Below, piece by piece: positions 11,964 through 26,900 of a stretch of DNA of 64,000 bases (position 1 is the stretch's first letter; each line of letters begins with the position of its first letter). Origin of the DNA: Erythrocercus mccallii (taxonomy: Eukaryota > Chordata > Aves > Passeriformes > Dicruridae); NCBI GenBank assembly GCA_013397435.1, contig VZRG01000291.1, forward strand, positions 592,775 to 656,774, read 5' to 3'. The notes under the pieces are model-generated. The model had not been told where the DNA came from. It made no database searches and was given only the letters and a program-made list of their open reading frames with translations. The position numbers were made by a program, and so were the translations under genes.

Positions 11964-14900
11964 GTAGGTGTCTTTCACTTTGGTTCTTTTGCCTGTTAGG
12001 GAACAAGGTTTTGGCATTTCTTAAAGTTGATGGCTTAAATAATTACTCTTCCAGGTAACTAGGAATAATAATTTGGAGAAGATAAAACCACCTAGAAATG
12101 TATTATGTAGTTGGTTGCAATTTTGAATGTGAATACTTGCTTTGAATGCTTTTACAGTATTGTCTTTTCCCTGGAAGTATGTTTTGTGTTGCTCTCTGAA
12201 GTAATCATTTACTGTTATTTTGAGACCTCTGAGACTGTTCAAAAGGAAAAGAAAAAAAAAAATCTTTTACTTGCTTGTTTAGGATGTCATTCCAGCCTTC
12301 CTAACATGATGGATTTTTTTTCCTGTAAGCTGCTGGACAGTCTACTGGAAGTGCCATGTTTCTATGTCCTGTTGCCAAAGATTATGTAAATGCCTCTGTT
12401 TTTCTCCAGCACTTGTAAATATTTTCCCTAGTTCTTAGAAACTCCATTCTGACTGAGTGCCTTCAGCAGCTGTGGAGTTCAGTAATCTTCTGGAGTTAGG
12501 AAGTGATAGGATGCTTAAATATTTAGGGTGATACCAGAAGGGCATTTAAAGTGATTTTGGTATGTGGTTGCATTCTGCTTTTGCCTGAAAATGGATATGT
12601 TTTTGATAATTTAGTTTGATTATTTTTTAAAGTTTTCTTTGAATAGTTACCCAATCTGCCTGACATTTAAAAAATATCAATATTTAGTCCTTTTGTTTTC
12701 CTTAAAAGCTAAACTTGTCTTGATTGAAGATCTTTTTCAGTTCTGCTTTGCATCATTGGCAGTAGTAGGGGCTGTGTATTGCCTGTCTGCCGATGCAGTA
12801 AGAAGCTAGTAAACTAGGACAATGAGTACTTTGAAAAAAATTTTAAATATTTTACAGCTATTCATGCTGGAAATGAAAAGTTGTGCAGTGCAATTCTAGG
12901 CCTGATGAAATTAGTGATTGGAGTTCATGCTGCAGGAATCTATTTTTTGTCTGCAGCTTGTAAACAAGAATGCTTCATGTACAGTGCTCACATAAAATAT
13001 TCAAATTCATCACCTGCATTCTCTATTACTTAATTGCAAACTGCAGCAGAGGATTTAAAAACTACACTGAAGTTCATCAGCAGAAGACTAAATTGGGAAA
13101 TGTTATAGATTGATGCATGTCCACATTATGCAAAAATACATACAAGAGGGAATAAAAAATTAAACAACATGGGAGTTCATTTTGGTATAAAAGCTGTACA
13201 CTACTTAAGATACTGTGGTTTTGAGCCTCTCAGGACAAATCAGGCCAGGCTTGCAAAGAAGGCAGGAATTCTGAGAGGCTCTAGACAAGTGCAAAGGTCT
13301 TACCTTCAGCTGGTCTGTTTAGAATCATAATCCAGCAGATACTCAAGATACATGGTCTGAGAATGTTTCCCTAGCTATTTTGGCTTTTTTATTTGTTGAA
13401 GCAATTACAGATTATTGTGAGCTATTGCCATTTTTCCCTTTTCTGTCCCCAAGAACTGACAGGGGAGAGGCTGTGCACAACCAGGCTGGGTGGTCCTGTT
13501 GTAGTACTTTAGCCTCAGCTAACTACTTTCAGCATTTTTTTTCTGTTTCAGGTGGCTCAATAGACAAGACATTGTTCTATTTTAGTTGCCTACATAAAAA
13601 TGTATTAGCTGTAGTTCTGTTTTACTTGGCTTGATGTTGCTTTGCACCTCTTGATAGAATTCTGGCATGCTTATTGGGCTTGGGCAGGTGCATTGCTGGC
13701 AGGATCAGTGTGCAACTCCTTCACATTTTGGGTGCCTGTATTGCACTCAAATGTAAGTGGGGCTCCCTGTGGATGCTTAATCAAAAATATCATGCCCCAA
13801 GAATAAGATTCGTGGATGCATATGCTTATCTCGACTCAATGATGTTGAATGATATGGACTCATTATGGCATGTGCACCTAAAATTTCCTAGTTAGTAAGT
13901 TATGCTGAAATGCTTTGTAAATATTCAGGCTTCAGTAGATCATATTTTTTATATCTATAGTTTTATAATCTTTCTATAAAGTAGAATCTAAGTCTGTAAT
14001 GTTTGAAAATCAAAAGGACATAAAAAGAAGAAAATTGGTTAGGGTCCATCTACTTGATTTTTTTAAAATATATAAATACTGGTTGAGATAATTTTGAAAA
14101 AAAACCTAAACAACTATACTTCAGAATTATTTTCAACAAAAGTTTTTACTTCTGAACGGGTTTTCAACATGTTGGATTTCATCATGGATGTGTAGCTCTC
14201 TACCAGTTGTGTAATTCAAACTGACTTTTTTTAAAATTTATTTTATTTTATTTATTTTATTTATTTATATACTAATTTATTTATTTTAAGAGAGATTGTG
14301 CTTTTTGTCAATCAAATAAGGAGCAGTTATTTATAAAATATAACTGTACTCAAATGCTTTTTGTATTAGAAGAGCCTGGGAGTGATTGTGCAGGTTTGAC
14401 CTGTTTGACTATGACATGTTGAAACAAGTTTTACAAAACTTAATAAAGAGAAAAGGTTGATTGGTGGTGGTAGTTTTTGTTTTTGTTTTTTTTGTTTTTC
14501 TTTCCAGTCTGATCATTGCTTCTGTTTTTTGTTCCTGGGCCCATAGTGAACTACTGATCATGAGAATGAAGAATGCCCCAAAGTCCAGTGTTAGGGTGTT
14601 TATTTTGAATTCTAATGTGACTGATTTGCATCTGTAAGAGGAAGTGACTAATGACTTGGAAAAATGAGTAATAAGAGGATCAGGACTTAAGTAGGGGAAC
14701 ATCATGTAGCCAGGTGAATGGATAATGGGCTGACTTACCTTAGCCTGTAGCAGAAGGAGAGGTGACCTAATGATGACTGTTGGAGACATTAGGGTACTTT
14801 TGTATGAGGAGATGTCCTAAACCAGTAAGACTAACTAAATTTTAAAAGGATATAAGCAAGCAGAAAAATGGAGGGGGACTGTATGGAGTGATAATTATTT

Positions 14901-17900
14901 GATGTTTTCCTGTTTCAGCTTTGTCAAGCAAAGAGAAAATAAGAAAATGGTTAAAAGACATATGAAAAATAGATTTTGACATTTTGTTACCTTCTGGAAG
15001 CTCCTGTTTGTTACACTGTTAGAAACTGTCGAGTTAGGGTGTGAATAAATACTAGCCACAATACGCTGTCTGAAGTTACAGATCATTTTTTATTTGTTTT
15101 AAAGATCAGATGTTATTCTCAATGCTCTTTCCCTGAAAGGCAGTGTCTGTGCTTACATGCTCTTCTTATGCTGGTCTGGATTTTAATAGCTGTGGACTAG
15201 AGAGATCTGGTATTCAAAGCCCTTTTCTGCTTCTGGCCTCACACGTTAAGACTGCTGACCTTTTAGAGTGATCTAAGGAGGTAAATAACTAAGCAATGTG
15301 TACATTTTCAAAAGAAAATACCCTTCGTACAGCATAGGTGATCAAGCTTTTGTCATTTCTGGAAATGGCATGAGAAGTGTGTTGCTGTCCTTTTGTCAAC
15401 TGTTCCCCAAATCATGAAAGGGGAGTGTTGCATCCCAAATGGAAAGCGGTGCAGGCTGTGGAGGAGGAGAATCAAAACATCTGTTTCTAACTCTGGTCTC
15501 TTGTGCTAATCTGGTGAGGCAAGGAAGTTTTCCCAGGGCATAGTGTTTCTCTCTGGAAGTAATTTTCCCTTGTTTTGCCTCTTTCCTGGGGTGAGATGCA
15601 TTTGGGAAAGCAGGTATGAGAAGAGATGGCTGTCTGCAATTAGCAGTAGCCTCCAAGAGGAGTGAAATGGTCAAGGTGGTGCTGCCCATCTGCTTCAGGG
15701 AGCCAGGTTACCTTCCTTTTTGTTGCCATGGGAAGCAGTGGCCTTCTCAGTGTATTGCATTCAGAGGTACCTCTTCAGGGAATTACTGCTTAATTTTTTT
15801 CGAGGGGAATCACCTTTGTATTGATTTAATTTGGGTTGTCTTCCTAAGGGGATTTTGAAAATGAGTCTTGAGTAAACCTTACCAAACTCATCATTCATAA
15901 AATCCCTCTAATATTGTGGATCTGCCAGTAGCCGTTGCAGGCGTAGGAGTGAGTGTGCAGCTTCATTGCAGGCTCCTGCAGCACAGCCCCCAAAGGGAGT
16001 TGAGCAGTGGCTCATCACCAGCCCATGGAGCTGCCTCTGTGGTTATTTCACCTCCTGTCTCCAAAGAAAACATCATCTTCTTTATGCTGTGTCAGATTAT
16101 GTTGCTGGTAGAGTGCAGCTGGAAGCTTGACTGAAAATGTGTTTTGGGAATAAGCGCTTGGTTTCCCACCCAAAGGGTGTTTGTTCCTTTTGGCATCCAG
16201 GGGTCTGCAGGCCAACTGTTGCTTAGCATAGCCAAATTCATTGGAGAAACCAAGGGAGTGGGAAGCAATATAACTGATCTCCAGATTAAACTGGGCACCA
16301 GCTGGACCCCATAGGCTGGTGGGCAACTGCAGTGATGTGGTAGAATGGAAGGTGTCTGGTTAATAAGAGATGCTCGTAGCTCAGAAATGTTTTTCTGTTC
16401 TACTGGTGACAGCAGTAAAATATGATCCTGGGTATTCAGCAGTGCACTCATAAGGAAAAGCAAGTGATGTGAGTAGATGCACTGGGTACAGTCACCCCGT
16501 TCCAGAACTGGACAGTGATATTCTCCCTCCAGCCTTCCAACTAAGGGTAGTTGCTAATCAACAGGCTCATTCCAGACAAAATGCCAAATGTCAATAGTGT
16601 TGCAACGGAGCTCAGAGAGATGGAAAAATTGCTGTTGGATGTGTTCCTGGTGGATGAGAGCAGGCTTTTCCCCCTCTCCTTCTCTTACCTTCCTCTCCCA
16701 TGAAGATCAGAGAGGACAGAGGAAAAGTGATAATAATTGTGTTCTGTGGTCACGACACTGTTTTCACTTGCCCAGTCAGTTCTGCTGCAGCTCAAAGAGT
16801 GATTTGGTCTGATATGGGCTTTTCTGTTTTAAAGGGTCTTGGAAGAAGAATAAAGTAGTTGAGCTGTGTGGTTTAGTTGCTACCCATGAGCTGGGCTCAG
16901 TGAAGGCTCTGTGCGTGCTCTGAGGCTGTTGGAGCAGGACAGCTTTTCATTTATGGCTTTTGCAGCTTCATGCTAAGTTTCAGAACAAACCACCATCAGC
17001 TTATGTTGGTTTTTTTCCCCCTCAAATTTATATGCAATTTACTTAACTTCTTGTTCTCTTTTCTTACATGCATTCCTTCAAAATTAGAAAAAAAATTCTC
17101 ATGGCCATAAATTTCTAGAGAGGCTTGTTTTCTCTCTGGCCTTTGTAACTTGGTGAGACGTGGCCCTTGTCACTCCAGGGACTCCTGAGAACAAAGGGTG
17201 ACTCTCCCTGGAGTGGGTTTTGGAAATGGGATGTTTTCTCTCTGTAGGTTGGGGTTGTCAGCAGGATGGGTTCTTATGACTCAGTAATGCAACCATTGCT
17301 TCTGACTAACTTCCACAATTATCTTCCCCTAACATCAGGTCAGCATGCAGCTCCTGCATGTTTAAAATAACAGTTAAAAACCTGTATACAAATAAATCTC
17401 TCTTAATGCAGCTTTTCTTTAAAGCAGTGAGCAAGGGGAGAAGCTGTGTAAAACTAACATCTCGGGAAGCAACTGCCTTTTCAAGTTCACCCATTGCTGT
17501 TGCATACTTGAAGCTTCTAAATGAGCTTTATCTAGAGTGGAGCGTCTTGGGTTTTTTCCTCCTTTCACAATGCCTAAAATTCTTGCTCAGTATTTATTAA
17601 ATTTTGGGGTTGATATGTTTAAATGAGAAACAAAGCTCTGTTAATCAATGGATTTTTCCGTCAGTTTGGGAAGCGCGGTGCGAGAACACGCTAAAAATGC
17701 CTCTGTAAACAACTTACACTTCAACATGCTAGCAGATGTTATTCTATCACTTTGAACTGTGCATCACTGAAGTGTATTGGGATATCTTAAAATAGTCAGG
17801 GGTGGTGGCCAGAGACGGTAGACTTCTATAGATGGTGAGGCTGTTTCGCTGCTGCAGTGAAATAAGCCAGAAGTACATGCTGCTGAGGTCGTTTGCTTGC

Positions 17901-20900
17901 TCAAGGTCAGCCTGTTCAAAGTCAGCTGCTCTGCTGTGAGCATGGTTACTGTCAGTGGTATATGTAAGAGAGTCCTGATAATGTAAGGAATTGCTATTAC
18001 AAGTGAATTGGGACACTTAACAAATTTTTTCCCCCTCTTTAAAGTTGCGGAGCCACGGCTGCTGGTTTATTTCCTTATCTGAGCAAACGGAACTTAATGT
18101 CAAGATAAGCTTTTGTGGCTTGTGTCTGTGAACAAATTGTTTTATTGATTTGGCAAGACTTTGTTTGTACTTTTTGCGTACTGTTCATTAATTGTTTTAT
18201 TGAATTCCCATTTTAAAGTTCTACTTCATGATGAATAGGACCTAACAAAAACCATTACAGGTATCATCCAGGAGTGGCAATCTTAGCTCACCACAGCTTC
18301 ATGTTTATTTAGCTATTTGATAACAAATGTATTTTCAATTCTCTCGTTATTTTCTAGTCAACATGACATGGTTAGTTAATTTCTTGTTTAATGGTGGTTA
18401 TCTCTAATACCTTATTGTTTGTTCATAGAAGCAGAAAACAAGAGTAGATTTTTTGGTAATGGTGTGGGGTTTTGGTTTCATGTTTGGGATTTTACTTTTT
18501 AATTCTGTAGAAAAGAGTGTCAGGGTTACTGTAACTTTGCAAGTTTTTTATTTTTAATCCTCTTTGAAGATCCAGAGGAGAATCGTGGGAATGGGAGTGG
18601 ATGAAATGGCATCCAGCCTTCATGCTGGGTTTTTTTCCTGAGCTGGAAATTTTCTGAGTAACATAACCTAGCATAATGCATGAAGCATTTGAAGGTACTA
18701 CGTACCTGCTGGAGATTCTAGTAATGTCAGCCCAGATTTCAAGTTAATCATGGTGGCTGGAGCAACAATGTAAATCAGAATTCAGGTGAGGGTTCTCTTA
18801 GTCTTTAGGTTGCTTCAGTTGAACAGAAGGGAAATTCCTTCATGGTTTTCATGGCAAAAGAGCTCTTGGTTCTTGCTGTATTTCATTTTTGCTGAGGTTG
18901 AATGATAGACCGGTTTGCCACGGCTAAAGTTTTGGGAAGCAGCTTTTATTTTTCACACATTAAAATAGATCTACTGAAACATGATACTTTTTTTTTCACT
19001 GTGCTGATATTTAAGTCACAAAGATCTCTTCATCATACGTCTGTGCGTACGTGAGTGTGGCTGTATCAGATTTCTGGGTTGCAGAAAATATCAGTGGTAG
19101 CTGCAGTGCTGTGTTTGTAAATATTGTGGCAAATTGCTCCCACTGGGCCTCTTTTGCAAATAGGGCTGTGCACTCCTGCTGTAAGAGCAGGTAGTACGAG
19201 AGCTGAACCAATGTGATGGAAAGAAAAGCCTCTGCACCAGTCCCTGTCTCTTGCACCTGGCATCCTTGGCTTCAAGGGAGAGGTGTTTTGTGGGTGAAGG
19301 CTCCTTCTGCATCCATGGCTCCCACCAGGAGTGAAGAGGATGAGCAGATATGTTGGAATTCTGTTGACTGGAAAATCAAGCAGGTTGAGCAAGCGCAGAT
19401 CGATACTTGAGCATGTTTAGGACACTTAACACCCATGTAAAGTCAGACCAAAACCAGCAATAAAATACTAGGGAATTAAAAACCAGAAAACTGACAAGAG
19501 AAGAAACAGGCTCTGTGAATTCAGGCTCTGATTGGAAAGTGGTAGAGGTGTCTGAGATAAAAATAAGTATTTGGGATGTAATTAAGTAAAATAAAGTCTA
19601 TATGAAAATAAGTTGCCTGAGATGTTTGGACAGTTAAATTTCATACTGTGTATTTGAAAATCCTTGGTCCTACAACTCTAGCTTATGTTTTCAAGTTCTG
19701 GGTTTTTTTTGACTGTTAATAAAATAGCTTCTAACAAGTGAAATGCGATTAGAGGTCTGGGAGAAACAAGCCAAAAGCATTTCACAGGTAAGACTTTCAA
19801 GCAGTTGTATTTTGAGACTATGATGTTACCTTAAGAACATTTCCCCCTTTGTGAATACCAAGGATATTTCAGTTGTCCCAGAACAGTGCAGCAGGCTTTC
19901 GCAAAATATCATCTCTTTATGTGGTTACTTTTTTTCAGAATTACATGGTTGAATTTTCGTTAATAGTTTGAATGCTGCCTTGGATGTTTTTGAGAATGAT
20001 AGGATCTTACCCTTGTGAATCTTTAAGTATTCAATATATTTAAACCACCCAATACTTCATGATGAAGTCTTTCACAAGAGTGCACTTTACTGTTTCAAGT
20101 GTAGTGCACAAAACTTTTTTTAATGTTGAAGATTCAAAATTAATGTGAATTACAAATATCTTTTAATTGTCCAAAATTGATTCTAGGAATTGAATTGAAA
20201 CAGATTTTATCATTACTTTTGTTTTATTTTCTCTCAATAAAACTTAATTCCCCGATAACTTTTGAACATGTGCATTTCATGACTTCTTTGAAAAATTACC
20301 GGCATCACCTCACTTATGTACAAGGCTTTTGTATAAATATGACACTATATGAAGCTTTTAAACTGCATGTTATTGTTGTTTTATCAATTGAAAAACTGTT
20401 GGGGTATGCTGTAGGTCATAAATCAGTAATAGCACTTGATACTTCCAAAAAAAATATGATGCCAAAGCCATGTTCATGCTAATAGTATTTGGATGTTGTT
20501 CTCAGTGCCTTTTTTTGAACCCCAGTTAATATTTAAATTTTTGAGCTCCTGATTTTCTTGCTCTTTCAATGCTTGCCATCCAGTCAAGTTCTAGTTTGTT
20601 TTTTTTTAATATAAATTATGCTGTATGTCTACACGTATTTTGTTGAGTGTTTTTAATATCTTGAAGTATTCTTCAAGAATACAAAGAATACCAAGTCTTC
20701 CGTTGAACCTCTTCTCCAGGCTAAACATCCCCCGCCTCTCTCAGCTGCTCCTCATAGGATTTATGTTCCAGATCCTTCAGCAGCTTTGTTGCCTTTTTCT
20801 GGACACACTCTTTTGTCATGCTGGCTCAGCATTGTGTGGAGATGCAGCTGGTTTTGGACACTTCACCTCTCTGGAAAAGGACCTAGAAGTAGAGCAGAGG

Positions 20901-23900
20901 GCTTCAGCATTTTTGGTAACAAGAGCTGGAAAGTAGAACAGGAGGATATAATTTGTTGATTATATGGTATGGTTTCTGACTGCTTTGGTTTTCATAGAGC
21001 CTTGCATTATTTCAACGATTTCCAGTAAGAAAGTATTCTTAAACTGAAGCTTCCCTGTGCACACAGAGTATTTGGGACAGCTCTGTAGTTGATGTGTGTC
21101 TGACTGTGCTGTGTAACTTCTGCAGAGAGAGGCACTAAAAAAATGGAGTCTTAACTGAATCTCAAGTTTATTTCTGCTGGTTTTTAACTGATCTCTTGGC
21201 CCTGCCGTGAACTGTGAGTCTTCTCTCACTGAGTTGACAGTGATCTGGTTTTTTCTGACCAACTCCACTTACATCCCTAGTGTTGTCTCACTTTATGTAG
21301 TTTTCCTATTCGATGTAGTGTTTAATACAGGCAGCAGTTGTTTAGCTGCTAAAAGCCTACCAAAAAAAAAAAAAGTTAAGAAACTAACTGATATTTTAAC
21401 AAGGGAAAAACCCTGCAACCCTGCAGGGTATTACATAGCATGATAATTAGGAATTAGCTTGTGTCATTAGTGCCCCAGTACTCCACCCTGCCTGTGGATT
21501 GACTGTCCCACAGGGTGGTTGCTGGTGGAGTGGTGCCATGTGCCATTTGGAATATTCAATTTGTAGCCGTGTAGTTGCCTTCCTGAAAGAACAACTTCAG
21601 CATTGCCAAAGACAAATTAGCACTAATTTTGTTCCACTTAATCTCTCTCCACACCACTTCTTCTGAGGTTACAACTATTGAGCATCTATGTATATAAAGC
21701 ACCTTTTCTTCTGCATGTGTCTGTCTGTAGCATCATTGTTAGACTATGTACAAATATCATCAAATGACTCCCCACTGACTCTGTTCTAACATAAGGGTAT
21801 CTGATATAAAATTAAAAGAGAAACCCCCAAACTTAGTCTAATGTTTAATTTACTGAATTGGATGGAGGTCATGCCCATACGTAGTTTCCTGTTCTGCAGG
21901 TATTTTTTAACACTTCAGCATTTTCATTCTGTGTATCCAGAAGACCGAGCTTATGTGAGACCTCTGACTCTCTCTTGGAGGCTTGTATGAAATAATGCCA
22001 GAGAAATACCCCTTCAACCACTTTGTTAACCAAAGTATTTAGGTCACATTCCCCCAAGATACAGAATCTGGATCCGTGTAACCATTTTAAAGAAGATGGT
22101 GTTACATGAATGTGGAAGGCCAAATACATAACAGGAACCTCAGCCCTTCCCTCTCCTTTACTGACACAATGAAAATTCTGATAGAAGTTAATCACTTTAT
22201 AATTAGTGTTCTTCTCTCTCCAGACACAGCAGAGCTGCAATTTTCTAGTTTTAGCATGGTCCTTGTTTTGGATTTCCATGTGTTTGTGGTGGTGAGTGCC
22301 AGGCTGAGGATGCTCAGGGGAGCCAGAAACTGTGACACAATGTGTCTCCTGTGTTAATTTGTGGTTGCTGAAGTATGGCAGAAAGCTGCTCTACTTGGTG
22401 GTGTGATGGTGCTTTATTTGTCCATTCCACCACTGTGTATTGAACATATGCATGCTCTCAGTCCTTCTTGGTCACGAGTTTTTGTATTTTAAATACGTAT
22501 GAAATTGGATGTAACAACTCGTTTCTCCTTGCTGTTGCATTTTGATTTTAGCTTTGTTTTTTAGGGTTAGAAAGATATTTTCAAATATTTTGCCTTTTTT
22601 TTTTTCTCTTGTGGTTGTGCCTCGAGACAGCTCTTTCCTTTGTGAGACAAACTTAACATTTTATCAAGCATGCAATTTACATGCTTTGAGGTAGAAGGCA
22701 ATACACAGCTTAGCAAATCAAAAAGTACAAATGGTTTAATGGCAGTCATTGGAGTGGATTCATTCTGCAGGTTTTAAGTTACAGTGACATAGCTTAATTT
22801 TTCTTCTCACATGAGACAGTGTTCATTTAGTTCCTCTTAAAGATTCTTCAGATGTTTTGGGTTTTTCACGAGGGAGTAGCTACAGATAAATTTCTGAAAT
22901 TTCTCTGTGTATGTTGCACCTCTAACTTTCCAGTGGCTGAGCTGTGAGGACTGGCAAAAGCCCCTGTTTTGAAAATGGACTGTGATCGCTTGTTGGAGGG
23001 GGCATTTGGTGGCCTGCACTTGCACTTCTGAAAGGAGAGGTGCAAGAAACTCCTGCAATAAGAAGTCTGATGTTTGCTGGATGGGTGTAATCTAGTGGGG
23101 ATTTTTGGACAGACTTCAGAGCTGACCGCTGAGCTTTTTTTGTCTGACTGATTAATGTGCCTAAAGTGTGCCTTTGTCCCAGTACCACTGATCCTTCAAG
23201 TACTTCAACCCAAATCTAACAGGAGATGAAAATCCCCGAGGTGCCAGTGCCAGAGGTACTAACAGCAGCTGCAGAGCAGAGGGAAGATTTGAAATGGTAA
23301 CTGCTGCAGGGTGAAAAGGAAGAATTTGGTAGTTGTCCTTGTTGTTTTGCAGGAGCTATTTGGCAAGTCAGTGTGTGCATAGCTGTGGGCTAACTCAATA
23401 ATATGTGTGTTGCCTTTGTATGCTATAGAAAACAAAACAGAGATTGGGGGTTGTTCATTGTTGCCTGGGAAGAGGAGTAGTGCAAATTTGAAGAAACAGC
23501 AACAGCAAAGTATAATTAAGTCCAGTGGTTGTTGATAGGTTTGTTTACATTTGTGTGGCATGACAGCAGATTCTCTTCTTCAGCAGAATGTGGCACAAGT
23601 GTGAAAAGCTTCCTGACTTCTGAAGTGGAAATAGTTTCCTGATGTTGGCTAAGAGCCTGTATTCTTAGTTCTCTCTCCAGCTCATTGCTCAACGCTTGCT
23701 TCTTATGGCACTACTGCTGCAAGAGGAACAAAAAAACTCTGCAGATGGGGCAGGGAACTTTATTTAAAAAAAAACAACAACCAAGACAAAACAGCTGTAC
23801 CCGTGCAAATGTGAACAGAACACCCTCCACTCAGCAACCAACCAAAAAGCCACAAAACCCCCAAAGCAAAAGACATCCCCACCCAAAAAATGTGTTGGGA

Positions 23901-26900
23901 AAAGGGAAGGGAGTGCAAACTGTAGCAGTATACACCTGTACTTAAAGGATTGCCTCCTCAGATCAGTGTACTGCTGTATTTAATTTTTCTGCTGTTAGGT
24001 CCTTTGGTTGGGTTTTTAACCATCCTGTGAAGAAACAAATGCTTAGTAATGTCTTGCTTTAACTAATATGTAGTATCTTCTGCCAAACTTCTGTAGGTCT
24101 GAGCCTGTGAGTAAATATTTGAAAAATTAAAATTAGCCCAGGTTGTTCTAAAATACGTTTTGATGCTTGACATCTGAAGTATTGTAATGTGGGATTCCTC
24201 ACATATTTCTACTAAGCATTGTCCTTCAACTTCAGCAGCTTGAGCAGGAAGGAAAAGTACTTTATGCCTGTGAGTTAACTTCAGTGGGAGTCATATTTAC
24301 CTTGTTGATATAGTGTAATTAATTCTGTGGCTGGGGAATTCTTCCATCACTTGGAAGCGTGTGGGTCCAGCAGGAGTGGAGGGCAGTCCAGTTCTTCTCC
24401 TGGTAAACGCCCCCGGGTCAGCATCTCCCAGCTCGGCCCTTGGGGCGCGGGATGCCCCTGGAGAGGAGGGGGTGTTGGAACAGCTCCCTGCTGCTCCAGC
24501 TCGGTGGGCAGCACTGTGGCCACTGTCTCTGGCTAATCTGTGTAATTATTTTGAGTGTTTAAGTATCTGCAGTTAAGCAGCCAGGCTTTGCTGCCTTAAT
24601 AACATCTTACGCAACGGGACCCTTCCCACGCTCTTGGCCGGCTCAAGGCGGCGTGGCATGCTGGAATTTCAGTGTGCAGAAGACTGGGAGTCCAAAGGGA
24701 GTCGCTGGAAATTGCTGTGTGCAATTAACAGTATTTTCTTTAGCAAGTCAAAATATCTTTTTCTTAAATCTCTTGGACAACAGTTATTTCTTTTTTTAAT
24801 TTTTAATTTTTTTTTTTACATTGAATGAACTGTTACATGTTACTAGAGAACTGGTAGCTGAAAGGGATTAGTACCCTTTTTTAAAACATCCTTAGGTGTT
24901 AATTTATGGTGTGCTTTAACAGTCTTTTTCTATTTTTTTTGTCAGACTTAGCTTTTAATTTAAACTAGATTTTAAGGAAAATATTTTAATTTTTGTACTT
25001 TTCATTTATAATCAGACTAAATCTCCAATTTGTTTTTTCTTTTTCATTAGCTATGGTATTTTTTTGCTTTATTGGACTCAGGTATGGCTCATCTAAGAAA
25101 AATGTAAAAAAATTGTGCTTTGAAACCAGATTTGTGCAATTTGCATAATTGATAACTGCATGCTTAGGGGTAATGTTTTTGTTACATTTTTAAATAATAA
25201 AAATAAGCACTTGACACACATTTCTGTCATCAACAAACATATCTCAAGTAGACCTAGATGTCATTACGATATAATTTCCTTTGTACAGGGGGAACCTTCC
25301 TATGCTCAGTCTCATTATTTTTCCTGTATCATACATAACCCATTCAGTAAAAGGTGGGATGAGGCAGAGGTCTGTCTCTAATAACTTTGTGAAGAATGTA
25401 AACTCAAAGTCAGTGTCCAGTCTCTGTAGCACATTAAAGGTAGTTTTTTGTTGCTTATTTTCTCTTCCATTTCATTTTTATTAATGGCATAAAACACTTC
25501 TGGCCTGGCAAAATTGCACAGTGAAACTCCCCAGTCCAGTTCTGTTTTATGAAATAGATTCTGTATTTTTTTTGCGAAGAGGTCCTGATGAGGAGCTGCT
25601 GTGTGGTGCAACAGGCAATTTTATTGCATGAGTGGCCAGTGCTTTGAAATGTGATCGCTGGCTGCTGATGTTGCTGAGCCAGACAAGAGCCCGGGAAAAT
25701 AGGGTAAATTGTGTTGGAAAGATGGGCTCATGAAATCTTCCAAGCAGCCCTGTGTCAGTACAGTAGAGGAGCACTTTTTTGCCAGTACAGAATGAGGAAA
25801 CTCTAACTTGCTTTACGAGTCCTTTGTGCAGCCAGCATGTCCTGTCCCTAACATGTTTTCTTTGGATTGTGTTCCTTGTGTACTTTAACCTTTTTGATTA
25901 TTCCCCTTTGGGCGTTCCGAGGGGTGTTTTGGGGCCCTTCGTTAGGAAGGCCTGTGCTCTGTCTCCCACCCGGCATTATCAACATCAGGAAATAGAGAGT
26001 GTTGTTGGGAGACGAGGAAGGAAGTTAGACTTCAAAATTCCCTAGTTTGGAACCAGGGTTTTTTTAAAATTGTTTTTGTTCCTGTTACTAAGCCTGACTT
26101 TAAAATAAATTCCCTTCATGTGAAGTACAGTAGTTACAAACGATGATACCACTTTCAGGGTTTTTTTCCCCTGTTTCTTTCTGGTTTTAGTTAGATGCTG
26201 CAAATGGAAATGAGATTAAAAAAAACCAGGTTCTGCTTGTATTGACCTGGTTCTTGATGATTCCATAAAAGCAGAGCGGTCAGAAGTTCCTCTTCCTTGT
26301 TTACCTCTGTGTTACCATCCCACAGAAATGCGCGAGTGAGGGCTCTGCAAAGGTGAGTGGCGCAGGATGGGGCCAGTGGCACTACCCTGAATGCAGCTCT
26401 CTGCAGGAAAGGTTATCTTGAAGAAGGTTGTTTCTGTTCTTGCTTCTCTAACACCTCTGTGTAAAACCTGTGTACTGTGTGTGCTAAGAAATGGGTGGAG
26501 AAAGTGAGTGTACGTATCTGAGGGTTGCTTTTGATAAGAAAAACGTAAACGTTTTCATGAGAAGGATTTGCTGAGAATGCAGAGCTAGATTTGCTTTCCC
26601 CAGAAAACATCTGAGAGCTGAGTTCCAGGCAATAGTCAATTTTCACAGCATCAAAATTGAATCCTCTTTAAACTGAAAAAAAAAAAAATCACCAATGTTG
26701 AAAATCAGATGTTAGGTTCTTGGTTGGCTGCTAAATGTATTTAGCCTTCCAACCTGTGACTGATGTATGGTCTAACTTCATTAGAACAGGTAATCCTCTG
26801 TCATGCATCTCTTGAATGTTCTTCGCAGCAGTTTTTTTTTAGAGCACTTTGGGAACAAATTCGTGATGAGCTTGGTGTAATAGTTGCACACAGAATAAAG

